Assembly (NCBI GenBank): GCA_029216955.1
Contig: JANAVB010005597.1
Location: 48,090,703-48,154,702 of the forward strand
Direction: 5' to 3'
Length of the DNA: 64,000 bases
Source of the DNA: Iris pallida
Lineage: Eukaryota; Streptophyta; Magnoliopsida; Asparagales; Iridaceae
Every line of letters starts with the position of its first letter. The first letter of the stretch is position 1. The notes beneath the pieces were generated by a model. That model did not search any database. It was not told where the DNA came from and saw only the letters and a list, made by a program, of their open reading frames with translations. Made by a program: the position numbers and the translations under genes. This document shows positions 33,504-44,789 of the stretch, piece after piece.

Positions 33504-35901
33504 TGTCACTCTCCGCTCCCGTAGGAGCGATCGTCCTCGCTAAGGCGTGATGCCGCACGAGCCTAGATTGCGCTCGTACAAGGCGAGTTCCATAACGGCC
33601 GATTTCAGCGGCTGCGATGGGATCGTCGCACAGAAGTCCCAAGCAGAGACATTGAATAATAGCAGCAAAAATTTAGAACAAACATAAGTTATTCAAAAGA
33701 AGCTCGTTATTGATATTAAAACATAGATTACAATGGGGTGCAAGGCCAAGATTACAAGTCTCTCAAGCTCACTTTTCTCTCATTAAAAGTTCACTCTGCT
33801 CTTTCTTATCTCTCAATACAAGTCTCGAGCCATCGGATGCTTCGGAAGGCGATGTCCATATATTACGTCCCGTATAAGTCTTGACTCCATATAGCCGTAC
33901 GCTTCGAATCGCTAAGGGACTCTGTGCCTCGACGCATCCAAGCGAGCTCCGTGCCACGAGCTTCTACATGTGCCTGCACATGTAAACTATGTGGGTGTCA
34001 GTACTCAACTGTACTGGTGGAGTGAGCTTCTCGCCCACCCATACAAAACTAACACGTTTGATTTACTTTGTGCAACATAGTCCATTCTTATCAATTGTCT
34101 TTCTAGTCTCGTCTTAGGATCAGTTTTATGATAAACATCTTGGCATATTTGTGTCTGAGGACCATCCCGTGTTTGTATCAGTAACGTCCGCTCAACAACG
34201 TTAACCTATCAAGTCGTGCTTGCCTTACGGCCATAATCAGAGACGCAACTACACGATAGACTCCATTTTCTTGCCTCTAGACCTTTCTCGTGCTTGCATT
34301 GTCAACGCACCGACTCATACTTGTCTTTCGTGCCATACTCTGTGATATAACGACTTGGTCGTGCCATGAACTCGATTCGTGCTTCAATATTCCTGAGGCA
34401 GTGCCTCCTCGATTAGTCTTGCCTATACTCTAGTTTTGACAACGCGGTCGTGCCTCACATTTCGAGGTCGTGCCCATCAACTCGACGTAACTTCACCCAA
34501 CTTGCCCTACGGCCCTTCTCGACTCATACTCGCAACAGCTCAAGTCTAACTCATGCAACTCTATGCCAACGACTTAACACTCGATGCCACATCTCGTGCC
34601 GAAGCACGCCGCCTTCGTTGTAGCCAAATCTTAGGCCCAGACATTGTGTCTTCTAACTGCATTCACATTCAACTCAACTCAGTCCAAAGGCACACACGCT
34701 GATTGTCGCCCGTGCCGACATATCTATATGAATGGTCATTGGCATTAACTAGCCATCGTGGACATAGCCTGGAAAACGGGATCCTTGCACCGCAAGTAGC
34801 AATCTCCGATGCAAGTCCCCGTACTACCAATTGCCTATTACCCAGCTCGGCTATAATTTGTTCTTCCTAGGCCGAGTCGGTCCCGTGGCCCCGGGTTGTC
34901 GCTCGAAGAACCATCGCCCTTGTCGACAAGTTGTCCATGACCACGCGCCTACGCTATCTTCTAGACTTAACGTAATTGCATGGTCTCATCATTATCACTT
35001 AGTTCCTTTGCTTTACTTCTTCCACTTTTCACACTTCTTCGCAGAGCCCAAACTAGGGTTGCCTCGGCGACTGAACTACAGTCCCGACATATTTCCTTTC
35101 GGCGACTAACCATCGCTTAGACTTAATATTTCTTTGAAACTCCGGGAACGGCTACTGCATAGCCCTTCCACTTAACTTGAATATAACGTGTTTCTTAAGT
35201 ATCGACAGACCGTGGCTAACTTTCCACTGAACCTACTGTGGCTCATGCCTTAAACCAACTCGTGTTCTACGCAACGCTATCGTCCAAGTCATACCTCATA
35301 TGACGGGCCTTGGGATCGTGGGACTATTTAACTTGACAACCGTAGAATGAGCGGGACAACACTTGGAATGACTTAGGTCGACCGGCATAACTTTGCCTAA
35401 CTTACTCAAGCCTACAACTTAATCCGAAGGACGAGCAAAGGCTATGCCAAGCCTTGCGCAGTGGAAGCGTGCATGCTTTATCGAGCATTTACGTGGGCGA
35501 CGCCTATGACTTAGGCAAGTTCATAGTTTTGTGTCGAAGACCAACTTTCCTTCTCCCAAGCCACGGGACGAAGGACCGAGTGTCATTTTCAAAGCACGCT
35601 GAGCCGACTTCTAAGCTGACTGTGGGACCTTTTTCCATGTTCTAACACATTTTGACCCGTCGGGATTATTCCCTTAGCTATGTGGATTCGTCTCTTTTAT
35701 TATCAAGCCTACTTATGCAAGTTGAAAACACCCGATTTATTAAGTGAAGGCTAAGACGAGGCAAGTTCACCGAAACTACCCCACCTGAGCGAGCGGTCGC
35801 CTTGACCGAGCGATGTCTCCGAGCAAGCCATTGCAAGGCTAAGTCCGAACGCCGTCGGCGTTTTGATTCCTTCGATTGACTGAACGGGACGGGACACTAC
35901 A
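33504..35901 (-). repeat. Element D 5' LTR
   Basis: Direct repeat of 28475-30872. U5 hairpin at 33514-33529. It ends CACTACA at 35901, where G-rich MITE sequence begins. Confidence 0.87.
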
Positions 35902-36211
35902 AGAAGAGCGGGCGGGGAGGAGGAGGGGTGGAGGAGGAGGGGGTGCGGGGAGGGGGGGCTGGCCGGAAGGAGGAGAGGGGGCTGGCCGGCGGTAGAGACG
36001 GTTAGGAAGGGGGGGAGGCTGGTGGGGAAGGGGGTGTAGTTTAGGTTTTTTTTAAATGGACTTAACTGCCATTTCTAACGGTCAACAGACGGTAGGGGGC
36101 TTTTTGCTCGCTCGGGGAATCTAAGGAGGGGCAAACTTCTAAATTTTTCTAATAGGTCTTTCTACGCAAAAGTCGTAGATCTAACGAGGGTTTTTTTTTT
36201 GCAATTTACCC
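35902..36211. mobile_element. Right part of a Mutator-type MITE
   Basis: G-rich start with GGCTGGCCGG motifs, AACGGTCAACA, and the end AACGAGGG-T(10)-GCAATTTACCC. All of these match the right part of the complete element at 47986-48522. The left part is missing at the junction with element D. The 12 bases at 28463-28474 (ACGGGGAGGAAT) may be another scrap of it. Confidence 0.7.
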
Positions 36212-36488
36212 AATACCTAGCTTTTTTTGTTTATATCACCATTTTGTTTATGGAACCTCCATATCGGATCCATCATTCTGACTACTTGGTCCTACCTAGT
36301 CCATGAGATTCCTTGTCGGCCTGGCCCAACAGTCAATAAACCTGAGACTTAATTTCCAATTAGCAATTTTTTTACTTGATTGTAAAATAAACTTCTCCAA
36401 TTTAATATACTTAGTATATATGACATACTTATTTAGATAGAGCAAATAAAAGATCATATGAGTTAGGGACGTTTGACTATAATTACAT
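36212..36488. other. Short spacer without recognised features
   Basis: AT-rich and apparently single-copy within the window. It ends with TACAT, the left target duplication of element C (36484-36488). Nothing else seen. Confidence 0.6.
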
Positions 36489-39400
36489 TGTCACGCCCCA
36501 GAACCAGAATACTGGAGAGCGGGAGAATGACTCAGCTAGCTACGTATTACGGGTAGATGAATACCGCATAATATGATCAATGCTGTCTAAAAGACAAGGG
36601 GGTGCATACTACATGAAAGTCTCGCTATGGTCACTTCACATCTATTGTCTCAATCATTCAAACAAGAAGCAATAACAGAGAACATTTAAGAATAAGCAAT
36701 AAGGCGTCCCAAACGCTTAGTCAAGATGTTCTTGAGATCTGGCTTTACAAAACATAGCCAGATGATATAGCAACATATACACAATTGTTATCAGCTGCAG
36801 TCTGACTTAATTACAATTATGTAAAAGTAAGTACAAGACAATCCGACTAACATGTCGGTGCCAAGCGGCTAAGTATAAAGGTAATTAACAAAACGAGCGG
36901 TGAAGTATGGAACCCACTCGAGTCCTCCTGCGATCATTCCTCTAGTATTGACCATCTTGGAGGTAGAAGTAAGCTGAGTCATCGGGAACCGGCTCTAAAT
37001 CTGGCCATGCAAAACCAGAGAGGTTAGACCTCTAATAGCAAGTACCACAAGGAAGCACGATATGAGACATTAAACCAGTAAATAAGAGAATATAATAATA
37101 GACCTCTGCTTGCTACTGGAATTCACATAACATCACGACACTTCGAACCAACCTCCCAACCAAACAAGGACAGAAGTTGGCCTGTCATGTCCTGATGTTC
37201 TGATCATCTCAGTTAGGTAACAGAGTAGGTACAGTACACAAACAAATCAACTTAAACGGCCATCCAACTCCTACGGCTTACTACTGTGAGTTCCAAGTTA
37301 TCCTGGAATTATGTAATAAAGATTGTCAGTTCTTACTATGGACAAGCAAGGCTAGTCGATCCAATCTATCAATTGCGCCAATCATGAATTAGACGAGTCC
37401 CAGCAGGACGCCCGTCATCAATATACAATATACAACAAATAGTATAACCAGATACCGCTCCATGCCCGTGTGGCAGGTTTGCAGTATCTGTGGGGACCAG
37501 CCGGCCTGTCGGGTACTACTAGTCCCAAGAGGGCTGCCATGTAAGAACTCGGGAATCCATTCTCTCCATGCAATCATTATTTTTATTTAACTTAATAGTC
37601 TCTACGTTGAGTGAAATCCCATGCCGTGGATCATGGTCATTCGGAATGAGTACTTTCGTACAGGGTACGATATGCACAACTCTACAACGATGCCCGTGCG
37701 ATTAGGTTGTAGGTCTTACATAGCGTAATACAACAATCCAAACTAACCACGAAACAATCATGCCTTGACCATAAAGTACACATGCTTCTTTTATAGTAAA
37801 ATAAATAAATAAATAAATTGAAGCCTGCATGTGTGCCTGTATGTCAATATTCGGGATCGGCCAATCGATTATAGTAGTTCATACTTAATATGAACGTGTC
37901 TCATTCATTCATTTCAATAAGACGACTAGCCAGTCTCTTAGTTCCATCTAGGAACGCATGATCAATAATTAATCAAGATAACAATCAATGTTAATTAATG
38001 CCAAATTCGAAAAATAAACATTGGGAAATAAATAATGTTTGGGAAATAAAGAATCTCATGCGCTGTGGGAAATGATTGGGGAATAAATAAATCTCATGTA
38101 CTGCGGGGAATGTTTGGGAAATAAAGAATCTCATGCGCTGTGGGAAAGGTTGGGAAATAAATAATATCATGCGCCTGAGGAAAATGATTGGGAAATAATT
38201 AAACTCATGTGCTGTGGGAAAGGTTGGGAAATAAATAATATCATGCGCCTGAGGGAAATGATTGGGAAATAATTAAACTCATGCGCTGTGGGAATACGGC
38301 TGTGAGAAATAAATATCATGCGCTGTGGAATAAGATTGGAAAATAAATAATCCATGCGCCTGAGGAATGAGATTGGGAAACAAATAATCTCATGTGCCTG
38401 AGGAATGCGGCTGTGGGAAATAAATATCATGCGCTGTGAAATAAGATTGGGAAATAAATAATCCATGCGCCTGAGGAATGAGATTGGGAAACAAATAATC
38501 TCATGCGCCTGAGGAATACAGCTGTGGGAAATAAATATCATGCGCTGTGAAATAAGATTGGGAAATAAATAATCCATGCGCCTGAGGAATAAGATTGGGA
38601 AACAAATAATCTCATGAGCTGTGAAATAAGATTGGGAAATAAATAATCCATGCGCCTGAGGAATGAGATTGGAAAACAAATAATCTCATGCGCCGTGGGA
38701 AATAAATATCATGCGCTGTGGGAAAGGTTGGGAAATAAATAACCATGCGCTGTGGAATAAGATTGGGAAATAAATAATCCATGCGCCTGAGGAATGAAGA
38801 TTTGATGCGCTGTGGGAATAAAGATTTCCATGCGCCGAGGAATGAAGATTTGATGCGCTGTGGGAATAAAGATTTCCATGCGCCGAGGAATGAAGATTTG
38901 ATGCGCTGGGACTGTCCTTCTTCTCCGAATTTTCTGAGAACAGAACCATGGGAACCATGGAAGCCATTGCTTCCAAGCTTCATAAATCCTTCATTCCAAG
39001 TCCAAATATGGACTTCCATAGGTCAAAATTGGGTAGAACGAAATTCTCTACAACATGAAACCATCAAAACTTGAAGATAAGAAAGTTTACTAGATCAAAC
39101 CTAAGAAATCCGAAAATGTAACAAACTTAGATCTACAACAAATAAGCCATAGAAATTGAAAATGCTAAGTACTAAAGAGACTTAAAATCAAATAGGGAAG
39201 ATGATGGAACAATAAAAATAGGGATCCATCAAGAAGCAAGTTGGCACTTGCCTATCTCTTCTAGGTTGGTGGGAGAGTTATGAGGAAGAAGAAGAGTAAT
39301 GGTGAAGTAATGAAGAGAGAGAAAGGAGATGGGCTTTAAATGGAAGGGGTGGTGGTAGGTGGGGGTTTATTTCGGTTCATGATGAACCAACATAATTAAA

Positions 39401-39599
39401 CCAATCTGAGCCGAACCCATAGCAAAGCTAAAGCAGAGTATAAAAGCAGAAAGTAAAGTGCAGAAAATAAAATTGCAGGAAATTAATTAACAGAAAATTA
39501 AAGGAATTTAAATACAGAATAATACATGATAAATATTAAATGAATACATTCCAGCAGTACATGTATTTAGAATACGTATTCCGGGAACGGGAAGTGACA
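36489..39599 (-). repeat. Element C 3' LTR
   Basis: A 3111-bp direct repeat of 44790-47960. In element orientation TGTCACTTCCC...GGGGCGTGACA. Near the U5 end CCAG-AATA-CTGG (36504-36515) can form a small hairpin. Confidence 0.95.
38036..38907 (-). repeat. ATGCGC minisatellite in element C 3' LTR
   Basis: About 25 imperfect units of roughly 35-50 bp, each with ATGCGC followed by CTGAGGAAT or CTGTGGGAA and then TTGGGAAATAAATAAT. The right end has a 48-bp unit (GGAATGAAGATTTGATGCGC...) in two full copies. The 5' LTR has four copies of that unit. The repetitive peptides on both strands are by-products. Confidence 0.9.
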
Positions 39600-39767
39600 T
39601 CTCTACCCTCCTTAGAAAAATTTCGTCCTCGAAATTTCAAATCCAAGCAGGATAGAAACATCAGAGCTGAACTACTCTAGGTATAAGCAATTTAAGTAAG
39701 CAATCATTCTACAATGTCAATAGTATGTAACATATCTATGTTGAACATTCTACGATACCAAGCAATT

Positions 39768-42700
39768 CTACTCGTAAGGTGGCAAGCATGAGGAGTTAAG
39801 ACAGTCAAGGTATACAGAAGGAAATATACCTTGTGAGTCAAACAGGTGCGGATACCGTGATCGGATATCATCCTCACGTTCCCACGTTGACTCTCCTAAA
39901 GAGTGATGACCCCAAGCAACCCGGACAAGGTTAATTGTTCGGTTCTTGAGTACCTTCTCTCTTCGGTCCAAAATAGACACAGGTTGTTCCTCGTAAGACA
40001 GGTTGGTACCAACAACCAGCTCAGAATGATCAAGGATATGGCTTGGGTCCGATACATACCTTCGCAACTGAGATACATGAAATACGTCATGCACCTCTCG
40101 TAACGAAGGTGGAAGGGATAAACGATAAGCAACATCGCCTATCCTATCAAGAATAACAAATGGGCCCACGTACCGCGGACTCAACTTCCCGCGAACGCCA
40201 AACCTAATGACCCCACGGGTAGGTGAGATCCTTAAGAACACGTGGTCCCCAACAGAAAACTCTAGCGGCCTACGATGCTGGTCCGCCCAATGACGATGCC
40301 GATCCTGTACAACTCGAAGTCGCTCTCTAATTCCTTTGACCAATTCAACTGTCTGAACAATCATTTCTGGGCCTAGCATCTTTCTCTCCCCGATATCATC
40401 CCATGCTAGTGGCGACCTACACTTCTTACCATATAGTGCTTCAAATGGTGCCATCTGGATACTGGCTTGATAACTGTTGTTATAAGAAAACTCAACTAAG
40501 TGCAGGTGGCTCTCCCAAGATCCTCTAAAATCTAGGGTGCAAGCTCGTAACATATCTTCTAGGGTCTGAATTGTTCTTTCTGATTGCCCGTCCATCTGTG
40601 GATGGTAAGTCGTGCTAAATCTTAACTTGGTACCCAAGCTATGATGTAAGCTCTTCCAAAAATGTGATGTAAAACGGGTATCTCTGTCTGACACAATACT
40701 GACTGGGACCCCATGCTGCCTGACTATCTGCTACATATACAATTCTGCCAACTTCTCCGTAGATTGCCCTACTCTAAAAAGAAGAAAGTGCGCCACCTTT
40801 GTAAGCCGATCTACTATCACCCAAATAGCATTTTTACCACTTGGTGATCTTGGTAAACCGGTCACAAAGTCTATTGTAATATGTTCCCACTTCCATTCCG
40901 GGATAGGAAACGGTTGCAATAATCCAGCTGGCCTCTGCTGTTCTGTCTTCACTTGCTGACATACCAAGTAACGGGAAACAAATCTAGCTATCTCCCTCTT
41001 CATTCCGTTTTACCAGAAGTGCTGCTTGATATCTTGGTACATCTTGGTCCCTCCAGGGTGAATAGAATACTGAGAACTGTGAGCTTCTGCCATAACCTCC
41101 TGTCTGATATCTCCACTAGGCACACATAGACGTGACCAAAACCTAAGTGTACCATCTTCATGAATTCTCATCTCCTTCCTGAGTCCTGACTCACATTCTG
41201 CCCTAAGCTTCTGAATCCTTGGGTCTTGTGCCTGAGCTGCCTTGATCCTATCTACCAAGTTGGATTGAACTTGTAGACTCGCCAGAACTCCTACATCACT
41301 AGGAAGTACAACCTCGATGCCCATTTCCTGAAGGTCTTCTAAGATATGCCTCTGTGTTGTTAACATAAATGCGTCGTCTCTCCTGCTGAGAGCGTCTGCT
41401 ACCACATTAGCCTTGCCTGGATGATACTGAAGCTCAACGTCGTAATCCTTGATCAGCTCTAACCATCTTCTCTGCCTCATGTTCAGCTCCTTCTGAGTAA
41501 AGATGTACTTCAGACTTTTGTGGTCCGTGTACATGTCCACTCGATCACCATATAAGTAATACCTCCATAGCTTCAAAGCAAATACTACTGCTGCCAACTC
41601 CAAGTCATGAGTTGGATAATTCTTCTCGTGGTCCCGAAGTTGCCTAGATGCGTATGCTATCACCTTCCCATGCTACATGAGGACACATCCAAGTCCTTTA
41701 CCTGACGCATCACAATAAACGATAAAACCTCTGGGTCCAACTGGCAATGTAAGAATAGGCGCTGATATCAACTTCTGCTTCAGATTCTCAAATGATGCCT
41801 GGCATTCTGCCGACCAGACGAATGGTACATCCTTCCGTGTCAAGCAGGTCATGGGTGCTGAAAGCCTTGCAAAGTCTGATACAAACCTTCTGTAATAATC
41901 TGCCAATCCCAAGAAACTCCGTACATCAGCTACGGTCTTGGGTACTGGCCAACTCTCTACTGCTTCTACCTTCTTGGGATCTACTGCTACTCCAGCTCCT
42001 GATATGATATGACCCAAAAATGAAATGTGATTCGTCCAGAACTCACACTTGCTGAGCTTGGCATACAACTGGTTCTCTCTCAGAACCTGTAACACTTTTC
42101 TGAGGTGGTCTTCATGCTCCTCTTCACTAGCAGAGTATACGAGAATGTCGTCAAGAAATACAACGACAAACTGATCTAAGTATGGCATAAAGATGCAGTT
42201 CATCAAATCCATAAAGATTGCTGGAGCATTGGTCAAACCAAACGACATTACTAAGAATTCATAATGCCCATACTTCGACCTGAATGCTGTCTTGGGAATG
42301 TCTTCCTTCCGAACCCTCACTTGATGATACCCTGAACGAAGATCTATCTTAGAGAAAACTCTAGCTTTGCTCAACTGATCAAATAAGTCGTCGATCCTGG
42401 GTAGTGGATACTTGTTCTTCACTGTTGCCGCGTTAAGCTTCCTGTAATCGATGCACAATCTGGATGACCCATCCTTCTTTCCCACAAGTACCACTGGTGC
42501 TGCCCACGGTGATACGCTAGCTTGGATGAACTTCTTCTCCTTCAGTTCCTCTATATGCTGATATACCTTGGCCTGCTCTGAATCTGCCATTCTGTAAACT
42601 CGATCTGATATTAGTTTAGTTCCTGGTGCCAATTCTATGCTGAACTCAATATCTCTAACTGGTGGCAGACCTGGAAGTTCTTCAGGAAATACGTCTAGAA

Positions 42701-43181
42701 ACTCTTCAACTACCTTCGGAACTTGAACTTCTTCCATTGTCGTTATTACTCCCTGCTCTTGTTGAGTTACCTCTGATCTGACTAAGGTGAATCTCTTCAT
42801 GCCTGGAATATCAAAAGATACACTCCCTCTACGATAATCTATCGTCGCATGACTGTCTTTCAGCCAGTCCATGCCTAAGATAACGTCGAAATTTCCAACA
42901 GGAAATTCTATCAACCGGGCGGGTAAGGAATGCCCGCAAACTACAACACTACACGCTAGAATAACTCTACTAACTCCTACGAGCCCATTGCCAGTGAGTA
43001 TATTCAACCTCCCTGGCAATGCCTCAAATTCCATTCCTAGCCGTGTTGCAAATTGTGCAGATATAAATGAGTGCGATGCTCCCGAATCAAACAATGCTAC
43101 TACGGGATAAGAGGCGACGAGAATGTTACCTGCCACAACATCTTTCGATGCCAATGCCTCTTCCAAGGACAGAGTGAATGC
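39768..43181 (-). pseudogene. Element C pol: protease, RT, RNase H, integrase, chromodomain
   Basis: A single frame without frameshifts, in phase with gag. Protease [12 protein letters not shown] lies near 43090. RT has [12 protein letters not shown]. RNase H has [15 protein letters not shown]. The integrase zinc finger spans the stop region ([11 protein letters not shown]...; CQQVKTEQQRP). Core residues lie in ITIDFVTGLP, SDRDTRF and the GQSERTIQ block. The C terminus is a chromodomain-like end ([16 protein letters not shown]). In-frame stops: TAG 41673-41675 (after GCVLM, where Gln is usual), TAA 41010-41012 (after QHFW), TAG 40731-40733 (before QIVRQHGVP). All enzymes are otherwise recognisable, so the copy is freshly inactivated or depends on help from relatives. 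Confidence 0.92.
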
Positions 43182-44669
43182 CTGCCCTCGACCTCCTTGC
43201 TGGTTCCCATGCTGCGGCCTAGCCTGGTGCTGCCGCTGGCCCCTGCCCTGGTGATGCTGGGGTGGTCTATGCTGGTGTTGCTGCATCGACGGTCCCTGCT
43301 GCCGAAACATCTGAGCCTGTGGCATTAACGGATACTGGGCCAATGGTCTCACTGCCACTGCGGGTCCTCGATACTGTCCTGCCCCTGGTGCTGGCAGAGC
43401 AGGAAACTGTTGCACTGGTCCTCCTGACCTCGAATTCATGGGACATGTGGTAACCCGATGATCTGGATTTCCACATATCAAACACAGTCTGTTCAATGTC
43501 CGACACACATCTCTAGTGTGTCCCATCTTCCCGCAATAAGTGCAGCCCGCTGGGGGTTGCTGGTTCTTCCTCTGTTGCTGTTGTTGCTGCTGCCTGGGTG
43601 GTACTGGTCCTCGTATCGCCACATCGTGGATACGAATGTCAGGGGATGGTGCTGTTGTTCGGGGCGCTGCTCCCCCTCCTCCTTCAATCTGACTGTGGGA
43701 TCTCTTCTGACCCCCAGTCCTTACTGCAAGCCTCTGTATGGTAATCTCATGCCTTCGAGTCACCGTCAATACTTCGTCAAAAGTTTGGTAATTGTGCCCC
43801 TCTATCAATTGCAAGAGTTCAAGATGAAATCCTTGCTGAAACCTTATGGCCCTCTGGCTCTCTGTTGCTACCATCTCTGGGGAAAATCTACTCAATCTGC
43901 AGAACTCCGCTGCATAAGCATCTACAGTCTTGCCAGCCTGCCTGAGGCTGATAAACTTCTGTTGTAGCTCAAACTACGCCACAACCCCATAGTACTTCGT
44001 CTTGAATTTTGCAGTAAAATCGTCCCAAGCAACAGGACGTCTGATGCCTACTTTCTCTGATTCCCACCAATCACGTACGAGATCCTGAAGTAACAACTTC
44101 ACTTGATCCATACGCTCTTCTGCCGGCACCTTAGCTGCTATTAGAATAGCCTCAATATCCTTAAGCCATGCATCTGCTGAGATGGCATCCTCCGTTCCTT
44201 CGAAACGGCGGGGGTTGAACTTGCAAAACCTGGCTGATGCTCCTGAATCTGTCCTCGCCCCTCTTTCCAAAGCCGTCTGCAACCCTTGGTTGAGTAGCAC
44301 ATTCTGCTCTTGTAGCTGAGTGTGCATGCGTTGCTGGGCCAGCATCTGATGTTGCTGAGTAGCCATTATTCCTCTCATGATCTCCAGAAGGGCTGGTGTG
44401 TCCACTTGGGTAGGTGGAACTATTGGTGGTGGTGGAACATCCGGATACTGCGACCCAGCTGCTGCTTCCACTATCACTTCTTCCTGGGCAGCCTCATGAG
44501 GCGAGACTGGCCCTTGTTGCTGACCAACAGGGTCAGGTTGTCCATGTTGCTCCTGCTGTTGTCCAGCTCTGACCGATGCGGACGAAGTGCCCCTAAGAAA
44601 AGGGACAAGAGAACAATCAAACAACCGGACATGAAGGATCAATGAAGTCAAAGGATACCGGGATGTCAA
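43182..44669 (-). pseudogene. Element C gag with one in-frame stop
   Basis: The frame opens upstream of the Gln-rich N-terminal region. No convincing ATG: the first codon of the open stretch is TTG at 44669, and a splice-acceptor-like TTTTCTTAG lies near 44600. Gag domain: FCKFNPRRFEGTEDAISADAWL, LLLQDLVRDWWES, then TAG at 43974-43976 directly before [17 protein letters not shown]. After it come the rest of the gag domain and two CCHC knuckles ([28 protein letters not shown]; about 43544-43443) in a Gln/Pro-rich tail. It would make the RNA-binding coat protein. Confidence 0.85.
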
Positions 44670-44789
44670 GCAAGGGTTGAGAATAATGAATCATGAGATC
44701 AAGGGAGAACACGTGTGATTGAGACATCCTATAAATCAAAACACCCCACAAGTCTGAAATCAGACCTGCATGGGCCACCACTAAAATCT

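Larger units (their letters stand above)
28475..35901 (-). mobile_element. Element D: LARD-like non-autonomous LTR retrotransposon
   Basis: Two 2398-bp LTRs flank 2.6 kb of internal DNA without any recognisable reading frame. LTR ends (TGTAGTG...TGACA in element orientation) and the iMet primer site match element A, so an A-like autonomous relative could have supplied the enzymes. The LTRs differ by roughly 10% in the stretch compared (28801-28930), so the copy is old. The flanks GGAAT (28470-28474) and AGAAG (35902-35906) do not form a target duplication. Confidence 0.87.

Noticed and set aside
38167..38679. Repetitive frames of up to 180 codons in C's LTRs (also 46396-47435)
   Set aside because: They follow the LTR minisatellite, occur on both strands, and change with unit number.
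44771..44789. tRNA-iMet primer site for element C
   Set aside because: The sequence next to the 5' LTR is AGATTTTAGTGGTGGCCC, which does not match TGGTATCAGAGC.
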